From Desulfarculus baarsii DSM 2075 (GTDB lineage: Bacteria; Desulfobacterota; Desulfarculia; Desulfarculales; Desulfarculaceae), in contig NC_014365.1 in the NCBI RefSeq assembly GCF_000143965.1, positions 3,375,501 through 3,439,500 of the forward strand: a stretch of DNA of 64,000 bases, in the 5' to 3' direction. The notes under the pieces were generated by a model, which was not told the origin of the DNA, did no database searches, and saw only the letters and a program-made list of their open reading frames with translations. Below, in pieces: positions 1 to 8,268 of the stretch (position 1 is the first letter of the stretch; each line of letters begins with the position of its first letter). The position numbers were made by a program, and so were the translations under genes.

Positions 1-852
1 GAGGAGTTCGACCCGGTGATGGTCATGTCGGCCGTCGAGCAAGAACGCTGCACGGCCCTCTACGGCGTGCCGACGATGTTCATCGCCGCCCTGACCCACC
101 GGCTGTTCGACAAGTTCGATTTTTCCAGCCTGCGCACCGGGATCATGGCCGGCAGCCCCTGCCCGGTCAAGACCATGCGCGAGGTCATGGAGCGCATGAA
201 CATGCGCGAGGTGACCATCTGCTACGGCCTGACCGAGAACTCGCCGGTGATGACCCAGACCCTGCCCGACGACGACGTGCGCCGCCGCACCGAGACCGTG
301 GGCAAGGCCATGCCCGGCATCGAGGTCAAGATCGTCGACCCCGAGAGCCACGTCGAACTGCCCACGGGAACCATCGGCGAGGTCTGCTGTCGGGGCTACA
401 GCGTAATGAAGGGCTATTACAACATGCCCGAGGCCACCGCCCAGGCCATCGACCACGACGGCTGGCTGCACAGCGGCGACCTGGGCGTCCTGGACGCCGA
501 TGGCTACCTGGCCATCACCGGCCGCTACAAGGACATGATCATCCGTGGCGGCGAGAACATCTATCCCCTGGAGGTGGAGGAGTTCATCCGCCACATCCCC
601 GGCGTGCGCGACGTGCAGGTGGTGGGCGTGCCCAGCCAGAAATACGGCGAGCAGGTGGGGGCCTTCATCCAGCTCGCCGAGGGGGCCGACCTGACCGCCG
701 AGGACGTGCGCGACCTCTGCCGTGGCCAGATCTCGCGCTACAAGATCCCCAAATACGTGGCCATGGTCGAGGCCTATCCGCTGACGGCCAGTGGCAAGGT
801 GCAAAAGTACAAACTGGTGGAGCAAGCCGCGGCGCTGTGGCCCAACGCCTGA
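1..852 (+). CDS. AMP-forming acyl-CoA synthetase (5' truncated by window edge)
   Basis: C-terminal 283 residues of an adenylate-forming enzyme that would activate a carboxylic acid with ATP and pass it to CoA. The reading frame is open from base 1, so the start lies outside the window. Visible family motifs are YGLTENSPV (acyl-binding/adenylation), SGDLG followed by [16 protein letters not shown] (hinge and A8 region), and [12 protein letters not shown] near the end, with the conserved adenylation lysine at codon 796-798. The fit to the FadD/medium-chain ligase branch is good, but substrate specificity cannot be read from this half. The following gene starts about 20 bases downstream on the same strand. 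Confidence 0.93.
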   Translation, partial: EEFDPVMVMSAVEQERCTALYGVPTMFIAALTHRLFDKFDFSSLRTGIMAGSPCPVKTMREVMERMNMREVTICYGLTENSPVMTQTLPDDDVRRRTETVGKAMPGIEVKIVDPESHVELPTGTIGEVCCRGYSVMKGYYNMPEATAQAIDHDGWLHSGDLGVLDADGYLAITGRYKDMIIRGGENIYPLEVEEFIRHIPGVRDVQVVGVPSQKYGEQVGAFIQLAEGADLTAEDVRDLCRGQISRYKIPKYVAMVEAYPLTASGKVQKYKLVEQAAALWPNA

Positions 853-871
853 GCGCCGCCCGAGGCGTCGA

Positions 872-1747
872 TTGAAGCATCCGCTGAGCCGGCTGGGCCT
901 GGCCCAGGTCGATTTGGGAGAACTGGAGGGTCAGTACCGGCGCGCCCACTTCCGCCAGGACTACCTGCTGGCCATGGCCGGCTTGGCCATATTCGCCGCG
1001 TCGACGGCGCTGCTTAGCGTCAACGACTTTCAGTTCATCGGCCCGACGCCAACGGCCTTCGCCTTGCTGGCCGGGCGCATCGCGCTGATCGCCTGGACGA
1101 TCTGGCTGGCGGTGACCTTTCGACGCGGCGACGATTACGCGCGCTTCGACCGCTGCCTGGTGTGGTGCGGTCTTTTCGGCGTGACGCTGGTCGCCGTCAT
1201 GCGCCTGACCAGGCCGCTGGATTATCTGCACAACTTTGCCGCCGAGGCGGCTTTCGCGCTGATCCTGTTCTTGATGTTCAGAATGCGGCGGCCCTGGCTG
1301 GCCTTGGCCCCCACCTATCTGGGCCTGTCGGGGCTGCTGACGCTGTGGTTCTGGAAGACCAGCCCCTCGTTGCCGCCACTGGTGGCGATCTCGCTGTCGT
1401 TGGTGGTGGCCATGGCTGGCGGCTACGCCATGGCCTGCTGGGCCGAGAACCTGCGGCGCAGACAATTTTTGACCCAGCGGGCCGAGGCCCAGGCCCGCCG
1501 CCAGCTCGAACGCACGGTCGAAGAACTGCGCCAGGCCCAGGCCGAGGTGCGCGCCCTTTCGGGGTTGCTGCCCATCTGCGCCAACTGCAAAAAGATCCGC
1601 GACGACAGCGGCTATTGGCAACAGATCGAAAGCTATATTTCGGCCCACACCCAGGCCCAATTCACCCACGGCCTCTGCCCCGAGTGCATCGCCAAGCTCT
1701 ACCCTCAGTTGGGCAGAGGCAAGGCCGGGGCCGATAAGAAAAACTGA
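872..1747 (+). CDS. Multi-pass membrane protein with C-terminal CxxCKKIRDD zinc-ribbon-like tail
   Basis: 291 residues from a TTG start at 872 that follows a weak CGAGG ribosome site; the frame is open further upstream (GTG-like extension inside the previous gene), but that part is arginine-rich and looks like read-through of the ligase. The first about 200 residues form five or six hydrophobic segments. A charged coiled stretch (about 200-235) leads to LLPICANCKKIRDDSGYW and a CPEC pair, a tail frequently found at the end of PAS kinases and response regulators in deltaproteobacteria. No kinase, GGDEF or receiver domain is present, so this looks like a membrane sensor stub or an input module acting with the adjacent kinase on the other strand. 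Function unknown. Confidence 0.8.
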   Translation: MKHPLSRLGLAQVDLGELEGQYRRAHFRQDYLLAMAGLAIFAASTALLSVNDFQFIGPTPTAFALLAGRIALIAWTIWLAVTFRRGDDYARFDRCLVWCGLFGVTLVAVMRLTRPLDYLHNFAAEAAFALILFLMFRMRRPWLALAPTYLGLSGLLTLWFWKTSPSLPPLVAISLSLVVAMAGGYAMACWAENLRRRQFLTQRAEAQARRQLERTVEELRQAQAEVRALSGLLPICANCKKIRDDSGYWQQIESYISAHTQAQFTHGLCPECIAKLYPQLGRGKAGADKKN

Positions 1748-1754
1748 GGCCCGT

Positions 1755-4223
1755 TCAGTCCAGGCTGGGGGCGGTGCCGTCGAGGACGTCGCGGATGACG
1801 CCCAGCAGCTCGTCGAGCTGGTAGGGCTTGGGCAAAAAACCGTCGGGCTTTTGTTCCAGGGCCTGGCCCAGCACGCCCTCGGGCGGGTATCCGCTGGCCA
1901 CCAACACCTTCACGTCGGGCTTTAGCTCGCGCATGCGCTGCAAGCAGCGCCGCCCGCCCATGCCCGGCATGCCCACGTCCAGCACCACCAGGTCGATGCG
2001 CCCGGCCATGGGCTCGAAGACGGTCAGGGCCTCCTCGCCGTTGAGGGCGGTGATGACCATGTAGCCCTCGCGCTCCAGGCCGCGCCGGGCCACGCCCAGC
2101 AGGCGCTCCTCGTCGTCGACGACCAAAATCGTCTCGTGGCCGCCCAGATCGCGGCGGGGCGCGGCGGGCTGGGCCGGGTCTAGGGCGGCGGCCGCCTCGG
2201 GCAGGGCCGGCAGATAGACGCGAAACGTCGCGCCCTGGCCGGGCGCGCTACGGCAAGCGATGCGCCCGCCGTGGCCCTTGACGATGCCATAGGCCGTCGA
2301 AAGGCCCAGGCCCGTGCCGTGGCCCACTTCCTTGGTGGTGAAAAACGGGTCGAAGATGTGGTCCAGGGTCTGTTGGTCCATGCCCTGGCCGCTGTCGGTC
2401 ACTTCCAAAAGCACGTAGGGCCCGGGGCTGAGATCGGGCCGGCCCTGGCAAAAATCCTGATCCACATCCAGGTTGCGGGTGGCGATGGCCAGGCGGCCGC
2501 CGCCGGGCATGGCGTCGGCGGCGTTGACGCCCAGGTTGATGAGCACTTGCTCGATCTGGTTGGAGTCGGCGCTGACCAGGGCCAGGTCAGGGGCCAGGTC
2601 CAGCTCGATGTGGATCATCTTGGGGATGAGGTTGCGCAGCAGCTCCACGCAGCGCTTGACGTCGCTGTTTAGGTCCATGGGGCGGGGCCGGCTTTCGACC
2701 TTGCGACTGAAGGTGAGGATCTGGCGCACCAGGGATTTGGCCCGATCGGCGGCGTAGAGCACCTGGGATATCTCGCCGGCGCAGTCACGCCCGCGGGCGG
2801 CCCGGCTGAGGGCCAGCTCGCCATAGCCCATCACCGCCCCGAGTATATTGTTGAAATCGTGGGCGATGCCGCCGGCCAACGTGCCCAGGGCCTCCATTTT
2901 TTGCGACTGGCGCAGTTGTTCCTCCAGCAGGCGTTTTTCCTCCTCGGCCTTTGTGCGTTCGGTGACGTCGCGAGCCAGGGCCAGCACCAGGTCGCGGCCG
3001 GGGATATCCAAGCTCTTGAGGGTCATTTCCAGTTGCACGGGCTGGCCGCCCTCCTTGACGCTGACCCAGTGAAAAAACTGGGGTTGGCCGCGCCGGGCCA
3101 GGGCCAGCATCCGCCGGGCCACTTCCGGCGAAGGCCGGCCGTCGGGCTGCTCGTCGGGGGAGGCGTCCCAGGCGGGCTTGCCGATCATGCGCTGGCGCTC
3201 GAAGCCCAGCAGTTCCTCGGCGGCGGGGTTGCAGTCCACCAACGCGTCGCCATCAAAGATGAAGATGGCGTCGCTGGAGGCCTCGAACAGGGCCCGGTAG
3301 CGCAGTTCGCTCTCGCGCAGGGCCTTTTGGGCGCGTTTGTCCTGGCTGACGTCGAAAAGCGTCTCGATGGCCCCCACCACCTGGCCGTCGGCGTCCTTGA
3401 GCGGGGCGGCCAGAAAATAGAGCCACGTGGGCGCGCCGCCCAGCGAGGAGAAATGGCCCTCGGCCTGAAAGGCCCCCCGGATCAACGGCGAAGGCTCCAC
3501 GCTGGGGCCGTAGACGCGGCGCATCTCGGCCAGGGGCGCGCCGTCGACGATCAGGTCGGCCAGCAGCGGCCGGTCCTTGCCATAAAAGACCTCGGCGTGG
3601 CGCTGGGAGCGGATGACCTCGTCGGCCGAAAAGTCGGTGAGGGCCTCGCAGGCCCGGTTCCAATGGGTGATGCGGTGGGCGCGGTCGATGACGAACATGG
3701 CCGTGGGGCTGGCGTCGAGGATATTGCGCAGCTCTTGCGCGCCGCGCCGCAGCTCTTCCTGCAAAAAGCGCTCATCGGTGATGTCGCCGAAAAAGCACAG
3801 CACCGCCGGCCGGCCCAGCCACTCCACGCGCACGCCGGCCACGGTCAGCCAGCGCAGGTCGCCGTCTTTGTGGATAAAACGCAACTGATAGTTCTGCGGC
3901 GCGTCGCCGCCGCGCAGGCGGGTCAGGTGCCGCTCGACGATGAGGTCGCGGTCTTCGGGGTGCAGCAGGTCGAAGATGGGCCGGCCCAGCAGTTCCTCGG
4001 GCGCGTAGCCCGAAAAGCGGCTGATGGCCTGGTTGACGAACTGGGCCTTGCCGTCCTGGAAAACGATGACGCCGTTGAGCGAGGCCTCGACGATCATGCG
4101 CAGGGCCGCCTCGCTTTGCTCCAACTCGGCCAGCCGCCGGCGCAGATCGGCCAACTCCCGGCGCGGATCGTCCGGGGCCTGACCGTCGCCGCCTGGCCGC
4201 GATGTTTTTTTCGCCTCCGGCAT
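1755..4223 (-). CDS. PAS-rich hybrid sensor histidine kinase with C-terminal receiver
   Basis: 822 residues. Domain order: short coiled start (1-40), three PAS domains (about 40-155, 165-290, 305-425; the third with [11 protein letters not shown]), HisKA with the H box [11 protein letters not shown] (phospho-acceptor His455), HATPase_c with the N box and [18 protein letters not shown], and a receiver domain with [12 protein letters not shown] (phospho-acceptor Asp749) and the conserved KPY lysine region. There are no convincing transmembrane segments, so it is probably cytoplasmic. A hybrid kinase of this type normally needs a separate phosphotransfer or output partner, which is not adjacent. 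It faces away from the SH3 protein gene, with a dyad symmetry in the shared upstream region. Confidence 0.95.
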   Translation of the reverse strand: MPEAKKTSRPGGDGQAPDDPRRELADLRRRLAELEQSEAALRMIVEASLNGVIVFQDGKAQFVNQAISRFSGYAPEELLGRPIFDLLHPEDRDLIVERHLTRLRGGDAPQNYQLRFIHKDGDLRWLTVAGVRVEWLGRPAVLCFFGDITDERFLQEELRRGAQELRNILDASPTAMFVIDRAHRITHWNRACEALTDFSADEVIRSQRHAEVFYGKDRPLLADLIVDGAPLAEMRRVYGPSVEPSPLIRGAFQAEGHFSSLGGAPTWLYFLAAPLKDADGQVVGAIETLFDVSQDKRAQKALRESELRYRALFEASSDAIFIFDGDALVDCNPAAEELLGFERQRMIGKPAWDASPDEQPDGRPSPEVARRMLALARRGQPQFFHWVSVKEGGQPVQLEMTLKSLDIPGRDLVLALARDVTERTKAEEEKRLLEEQLRQSQKMEALGTLAGGIAHDFNNILGAVMGYGELALSRAARGRDCAGEISQVLYAADRAKSLVRQILTFSRKVESRPRPMDLNSDVKRCVELLRNLIPKMIHIELDLAPDLALVSADSNQIEQVLINLGVNAADAMPGGGRLAIATRNLDVDQDFCQGRPDLSPGPYVLLEVTDSGQGMDQQTLDHIFDPFFTTKEVGHGTGLGLSTAYGIVKGHGGRIACRSAPGQGATFRVYLPALPEAAAALDPAQPAAPRRDLGGHETILVVDDEERLLGVARRGLEREGYMVITALNGEEALTVFEPMAGRIDLVVLDVGMPGMGGRRCLQRMRELKPDVKVLVASGYPPEGVLGQALEQKPDGFLPKPYQLDELLGVIRDVLDGTAPSLD

Positions 4224-4366
4224 GGTCGCCTCGCTGCATCGAGCTTGGACAAGGCCGGCGCGCCCGTCAGGCGATCCCGAACGCCAGGCCGGCCACCGGG
4301 TTTATCAAAACGAAATGCGCCGAAAGATGTCAACAAATTTCAGCCGCCAAGCGCGGCGTGGAGTCG

Positions 4367-4421
4367 GTGGCGGTTTGGCGCTAAAATGCATTAAAGACGC
4401 ATTTTGGCGTAACCGCGCCAC
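4367..4421. promoter_or_regulatory. Long imperfect dyad, candidate operator between divergent genes
   Basis: Inner arms CGCTAAAATGC (4379-4389) and GCATTTTGGCG (4399-4409) match at 10 of 11 positions around a 9-base AT-rich spacer. Outer GTGGCG (4367-4372) and CGCCAC (4416-4421) extend the symmetry. It sits between the kinase start (4223, minus) and the SH3 protein start (4496, plus) and is more AT-rich than its surroundings, as expected for a transcription factor site. No run of T follows, so a terminator is unlikely. The rest of the 4224-4495 gap shows only a TTTATAA stretch near 4434. Confidence 0.45.
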
Positions 4422-4495
4422 GACCGGGCGCGATTTATAAACCAAGCAAGGCGTGGGTTCGGCCGCCGGCCAACCCGCGCGGAGAGGAAAAAGCC

Positions 4496-5287
4496 GTGCC
4501 TGGCACGAAAGCTTTTGACCAAAGGCCCCGCGCCAGAAGTCGTTTGATGGCGGCGCTGGCGGTGTGGTGCGCTTTTTCGGTTTTGTGTTGGCCGCCGGCG
4601 GCTCTGGCCCGCCCACCGCACCAGCCAGACGGCGACCAGGGCCGGCCCGATGGGGCCCACTACTACAAGCCCGGCGATCAAGGCCGACCCGACGGCCCCA
4701 AATATTACAAGCCCGGCGATCAGGGCCGGCCCGACAAGCCGGCGCGCCACCACCCACCGGGGCCGGGCTACAACCAGCGGGTCGATCACCTGCCCAAGGG
4801 CTACCACCCCGTCAAGGCGGGCCGCGACCACTACTATTATTATGGCGGCCGCTATTATCGGCCCCACAACCATGGCTACGTGGTGGTCCGGCCGCCGGTG
4901 GGCGTGTGGGTGCCTTCGCTGCCGCCGGGCTACGTCAGCGTGGTCATCGGAGCGATGACCTACTTCGCCTTCATGGGCGTGTTTTACGAGCGCACGCCCA
5001 CCGGCTACGTGGTGGTGGCCCCGCCGGCCCCGGCGACCATCGCTCCGCCCACCGTGGGCGGCGCGGTGTTCGGCACGGTCACGGTGATGGCGCCCTCGCT
5101 CAACGTGCGCGGCGGGCCCAGCCACAACCAGGTGGTGATCCTGGTGCTGAACCAGGGCGAGGTGCTGTCGGTGGTGGGCAGCGTGCCGGGCTGGCTCTAC
5201 GTCGTGCTGCCCAACGGGCAATATGGCTGGGTTGACCAGAACTACACCACGCCCATCGTCCCGGCGGCCCAACCGGCGGCCGGCTGA
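4496..5287 (+). CDS. Secreted repeat protein with C-terminal SH3-like domain (DUF6515-like)
   Basis: 263 residues from a GTG start with a good ribosome site (GGAGAGG at 4481-4487). A hydrophobic signal region (about 17-38) is followed by three copies of GDQGRPD at residues 46, 60 and 74, separated by YYKP spacers, then a Tyr/His-rich part, a short hydrophobic segment (VSVVIGAMTYFAFMGVFYE) and a bacterial SH3-like domain (about 195-255) with SLNVRGGPS and YGWVDQNY. The layout resembles the DUF6515 family of periplasmic or outer-membrane associated proteins. It likely acts in the envelope, perhaps in peptidoglycan contact; the exact role is unknown. It is first in a run of same-strand envelope and regulatory genes. 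Confidence 0.78.
   Translation: MPGTKAFDQRPRARSRLMAALAVWCAFSVLCWPPAALARPPHQPDGDQGRPDGAHYYKPGDQGRPDGPKYYKPGDQGRPDKPARHHPPGPGYNQRVDHLPKGYHPVKAGRDHYYYYGGRYYRPHNHGYVVVRPPVGVWVPSLPPGYVSVVIGAMTYFAFMGVFYERTPTGYVVVAPPAPATIAPPTVGGAVFGTVTVMAPSLNVRGGPSHNQVVILVLNQGEVLSVVGSVPGWLYVVLPNGQYGWVDQNYTTPIVPAAQPAAG
4631..4735 (+). repeat. Three 42-base coding repeats (GDQGRPD units)
   Basis: Three in-frame copies of a unit encoding GDQGRPD plus a YYKP spacer, at a period of 42 bases, inside the SH3 protein gene. The third copy lacks the YYKP spacer after it. Tandem coding repeats of this sort can vary in number between strains. Confidence 0.75.
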
Positions 5288-5305
5288 TGGCTTGAAAGGA
5301 CAAGG

Positions 5306-5530
5306 ATGTTGGCGATGACCCGCTTGATTACGCCGGAAGAGCTACGCTGCCTGTTTGGCCTGACGCCGCCCAGCCCCGAGTTGGAGCGCCGCCTGGCCGA
5401 CGAAGAGGCCAGGCGGCAGGCCACGGCCATCGCCAGCGCCATCCGACACCTGGCCGCGGCCTTGGGTCGCCTCAACCGCGAGGGCTCGCTGGAGGCCGTC
5501 GGCCGACGCCACATGGAGCAATATCGATGA
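5306..5530 (+). CDS. Small hypothetical protein
   Basis: 74 residues, ATG at 5306 with GAAAGGA upstream. The protein is mostly helical by appearance, with charged heptads (PELERRLADEEARRQATAIASAI) and no signal or membrane segment. Its stop overlaps the ATG of the following lipoprotein by four bases (ATGA), indicating translational coupling. I do not recognise a family; it may be a cytoplasmic partner of the neighbouring envelope genes. Confidence 0.6.
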   Translation: MLAMTRLITPEELRCLFGLTPPSPELERRLADEEARRQATAIASAIRHLAAALGRLNREGSLEAVGRRHMEQYR

Positions 5531-5943
5531 AACGCATCTTGATTTTGCTGATGATCACTTGCCTGTTGCCGGCCTGCGCTCCCGGCCCGGGCGGCGGGCC
5601 GCCGGGCCGCGGCGAAGGCGGCGGCCCCAGCCTGGAGCAGCGGGTCGATCGCCGGGTGTCGCTGTTGGCCTCGCGGCTGCACCTGAGCCAGGAACAGGCC
5701 GCTCAACTCAGGCCGATCATCGAGGCCGACATGCGCCAGCGCCAGGCCCTGCGCGAGCAATACCAAGACCTGCCGCTCCACGAGCGCACCAAAAAACTGA
5801 GCCCGCGCCTGGACGCCCTGACCGAACGCACCGAGGCCCAACTGGCCCAGGTGCTGGGGCCCGAAGGCATGCGGTCCTATCATGAACTGATGAGCCAGCT
5901 CGAAGACGGGCGCATGCCGCGTCGGCCGCCCAGGTACTACTGA
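5527..5943 (+). CDS. Spy/CpxP-like lipoprotein
   Basis: 138 residues with a lipoprotein signal: hydrophobic core and lipobox LLPAC (Cys17). After a Gly/Pro-rich linker come two LxxxQ-type helical stretches (HLSQEQAAQLRPIIEADMRQ), the pattern of Spy/CpxP periplasmic chaperones and heavy-metal sensor proteins. The lipid anchor would hold it at the inner or outer membrane. Coupled to the small gene upstream and followed by an ECF sigma factor, so an envelope-stress role is a reasonable inference. Confidence 0.75.
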   Translation: MKRILILLMITCLLPACAPGPGGGPPGRGEGGGPSLEQRVDRRVSLLASRLHLSQEQAAQLRPIIEADMRQRQALREQYQDLPLHERTKKLSPRLDALTERTEAQLAQVLGPEGMRSYHELMSQLEDGRMPRRPPRYY

Positions 5944-5974
5944 TGAGCCCCCGGCGACGGGCCTCGAGTAACCG

Positions 5975-6604
5975 GTGCGCGGAAGCGCCCACGAGATCGG
6001 CCAGTTGACAGAAGCAACCGCGCACAGCCACGGCCCGAACGACTGGGAAATAGTCGAACGCGTCGTCGCGGGCCAGACCCGATGGTTCGAAACGCTGATC
6101 GAGCGGCACAAGGGCCTGGTGGCCCGCATCGTCGGCGCCAAGGTGCCCCACGAAGACGCGCCCGAGGTGGCGCACAAGGTGTTCATCACCGCCTTCGAGT
6201 CGTTGGCCGGCTATCGGCCGGTGGCGCCATTTGAAAACTGGCTGGCCACGCTGGCCGTGCGCGCCTGTTGCGATTATTGGCGCCAACGCCAACGCCAACG
6301 CGAAATACCCCAGGCCGCGCTCTCCGAGGAGCAACTGGCCTGGTTGGAGGCCGCCGCGGCCCAGGACGCTGGGGCGCGGTCCATGGCCGGCTTCGAGGCC
6401 CACGACCTTTTGGATTGGGCGCTGGGGCGGCTTTCACCCCAGGATCGCATGGCGCTCACGCTGCTGCACATCGAGGGGCGTTCGGTGGCCGAGGCCGCCG
6501 AGCTGATGGGCTGTAGCGGAGCCAACGTCAAGGTGCGGGCGTTTCGGGCGCGCAAGAGGCTGCGCGACGTCATCGCCGGCGAAATCGACCACCGGGGAGT
6601 GTGA
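5975..6604 (+). CDS. ECF-type RNA polymerase sigma factor
   Basis: 209 residues from a GTG start with only a weak ribosome site; an internal TTG at 6005 is an alternative. Region 2 (about residues 35-105: LIERHKGLVARIVGAK, APFENWLATLAVRACCDYWRQ) and region 4 (about 145-205: LSPQDRMALTLLHIEGRSVAEAAELMG, then the recognition helix and RKRLRD) are both present. It would direct transcription of an envelope-stress regulon. The next gene starts within a few bases of its stop and encodes a small membrane protein that could be the anti-sigma factor, although it lacks the usual HxxxCxxC zinc motif. Confidence 0.9.
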   Translation: MRGSAHEIGQLTEATAHSHGPNDWEIVERVVAGQTRWFETLIERHKGLVARIVGAKVPHEDAPEVAHKVFITAFESLAGYRPVAPFENWLATLAVRACCDYWRQRQRQREIPQAALSEEQLAWLEAAAAQDAGARSMAGFEAHDLLDWALGRLSPQDRMALTLLHIEGRSVAEAAELMGCSGANVKVRAFRARKRLRDVIAGEIDHRGV

Positions 6605-6606
6605 AG

Positions 6607-6942
6607 ATGGGTATATCTCGCCAAGGGGCCCAACGGGCCATGACGCGCCTTTTGCGGGCGCAGCCAGCGCGGCCGCCGCTGGAGCTGGACGCGCGCTGGC
6701 AAGCCGATCTCATGCAGGAAATCCTGGCCAAGGCCGCCGGTGACGCGGTCGGCCTGGCCGTGCGCTGGCGCGCGCACGCCGCCGGCCTGATGCTGCGCTT
6801 CGCCGGCGCGGGGGCCTGCCTGGCCGCGGCCCTGCTGCTCTACGTGATGATCTTCGGGCCCGACATCGACACCCAGGCCGCGGCCCTGATCCTGGACAAC
6901 CCGGCCGTGGACCCGGCGGCGGGAGGCCAGTCATGGTCTTGA
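6607..6942 (+). CDS. Small membrane protein, possible anti-sigma partner
   Basis: 111 residues; ATG 6607 is preferred because GGGGAG lies seven bases before it, though a GTG at 6601 overlaps the sigma factor stop. The N-terminal half is basic and helical, and a single transmembrane segment follows (about 60-80, AGACLAAALLLYVMIFG). Position and topology (cytoplasmic N-terminus, one membrane pass) suit an anti-sigma factor, but no zinc-binding anti-sigma motif is seen. It overlaps the next gene by ten bases. Confidence 0.65.
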   Translation: MGISRQGAQRAMTRLLRAQPARPPLELDARWQADLMQEILAKAAGDAVGLAVRWRAHAAGLMLRFAGAGACLAAALLLYVMIFGPDIDTQAAALILDNPAVDPAAGGQSWS

Positions 6943-7436
6943 GCGGCCCCGGTCGAGGCGGCAAGTGGCGGCTGTGGGCCGGGGTGCTGGCGGTGTTTTG
7001 CTGCGGCCTGGTCGTGGGCGCGGCGGGGGGCGCGCTGTGGGAGCGGACCCAGACCGTGGCCCGGCTGGAAAAGCTGCGCGGCCAAGGCGGGCCGATCCTG
7101 GCCAAGATGGCCATGGAGCGGCTGACGCGCGAGCTGAACCTGCGCGCCGAACAACGGGACAAAATCCAGCCGATCGTCGAAGCGGCCTTTGAGGAGGTCC
7201 ACGCCATCATCGACCAGACGCGGCCCAGGATGGACGCGGCCCTGCAAGGGGCCGCCGAACGGATCAAACCATTGCTGGACGCCGAGCAAGCCAAGCGCCT
7301 GGACCAGGGCGGCCAATGGCGCATGCTGCGGCCGCCGCCCCCGCCGCCCCCGCCCGCCAACGACCGGGGGCCGGCTGGGCCGCCGCCTGGTTTGCCGGGC
7401 GGCCCGCCGCCCATGGAGCGTCAACCGCCGCGCTGA
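6933..7436 (+). CDS. Membrane-anchored Spy-like (heavy-metal sensor type) protein
   Basis: 167 residues, ATG with GGGAGG upstream. One N-terminal transmembrane segment (about 12-32) is followed by a helical periplasmic domain with LNLRAEQRDKIQPIVEAA, the LxxxQ pattern of Spy/CnrX-like proteins, and a proline-rich tail of nine Pro and PPG units. It resembles the lipoprotein encoded upstream, so the cluster has two Spy-like proteins on either side of the sigma factor. CnrX-type proteins control ECF sigma release through an anti-sigma factor, which is a plausible model here. Confidence 0.72.
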   Translation: MVLSGPGRGGKWRLWAGVLAVFCCGLVVGAAGGALWERTQTVARLEKLRGQGGPILAKMAMERLTRELNLRAEQRDKIQPIVEAAFEEVHAIIDQTRPRMDAALQGAAERIKPLLDAEQAKRLDQGGQWRMLRPPPPPPPPANDRGPAGPPPGLPGGPPPMERQPPR

Positions 7437-7468
7437 AGCCGGCTTCAGTCCGCCGTGGCGGTTTTTTT
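7433..7468 (+). terminator. Rho-independent terminator after the sigma factor cluster
   Basis: A perfect 16-base palindrome CTGAAGCCGGCTTCAG (7433-7448, overlapping the stop codon) followed by CCGCC-GT-GGCGG and seven T (7462-7468). Either hairpin could form ahead of the T run. Confidence 0.65.
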
Positions 7469-7575
7469 GCGCCGTCGGCGTAACCAGGCCCCTCCGCCAA
7501 ACGATTATGATTGCATGAAGGCCGCTCAGGGAAGGGCGGCCCATGCCTGCCACACCATCAATCGGGAGGATCGCC

Positions 7576-8268
7576 GTGGCCATGGATAGCTCGGCGGCCG
7601 AACTGGGCCTGATCGAGGAGACCTGCCCTTTTTGCGGAAGCAAACAGCCCTATATCCTGGGCGACGGCCGCCGCAAGTGCCGTTCCTGCCGCGTCAAGTA
7701 TACGCCCCTGCGTCGCCCCGGCCGCCTGGACGACGCCCTGATCCAGCGTTTGGCCGGCCATTTCTGGCGCATGGACTCCATCGACCTGACCGCCGGCCAA
7801 CTGGACCTGGATCGCAAAACCGTCCAGCGCTATTTTGGCCTGCTGCGCCGGGCCATCGCCGAGCGTGGCGAACGCCGGGCGGCCATGATCGCCGCCGAGG
7901 CCAAGATCGACAGCCTCTACCTGGGCCGGTTGAGCCCGCTGGGCGGCGTCAAACGTCAAGACACGGTCACGGTCTTTGGCCAGGCCGTGCGTGATGGGCT
8001 GGTGTACCTGATCATGGCCGCGGCCATCGCCGATTGGTCGGGGTTGGATCTGCGGGGCCTGCGCCGCGTGGGTCACGATGGCCGGCCCTTGGCCGACGAG
8101 GACAACGCCTTCTGGCCCTTTGCCCGGCAGCGCCTGAAGCATTACCGCGGCGGCTACAAAAAGCAACTGCCGCTGTATCTGCGCGAGATGGAGTTCCGCT
8201 TCAACCACCGCGACGACCCGGCGGTCATGCAGAAGTTGGCGGCCATGCTGGCGGCCCGGCCGCGCTAG
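7576..8268 (+). CDS. IS1595-like (ISXO2) transposase relative, shortened
   Basis: 230 residues from GTG 7576, chosen because GGGAGGA (7564-7570) precedes it; an ATG at 7543 is less well supported. An N-terminal zinc ribbon (CPFCG...CRSC) is followed by a helix-turn-helix (LDLDRKTVQRYFGLL) and a reduced ISXO2-like domain. The first acidic residue (KIDS, Asp112) and a C-terminal block DNAFWPFARQRLKHY...EMEFRFNHR match the family end, but about 60 residues of the usual catalytic core are missing. No terminal inverted repeats were found, and the gene shares four bases with the convergent acyltransferase, so a recent insertion is unlikely. It may be a domesticated DNA-binding protein. Confidence 0.72.
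   Translation: MAMDSSAAELGLIEETCPFCGSKQPYILGDGRRKCRSCRVKYTPLRRPGRLDDALIQRLAGHFWRMDSIDLTAGQLDLDRKTVQRYFGLLRRAIAERGERRAAMIAAEAKIDSLYLGRLSPLGGVKRQDTVTVFGQAVRDGLVYLIMAAAIADWSGLDLRGLRRVGHDGRPLADEDNAFWPFARQRLKHYRGGYKKQLPLYLREMEFRFNHRDDPAVMQKLAAMLAARPR

Noticed and set aside
2859-4394. Long open frame opposite the hybrid kinase
   Set aside because: Antisense to a gene with clear domains; composition is that of a GC-rich shadow frame.
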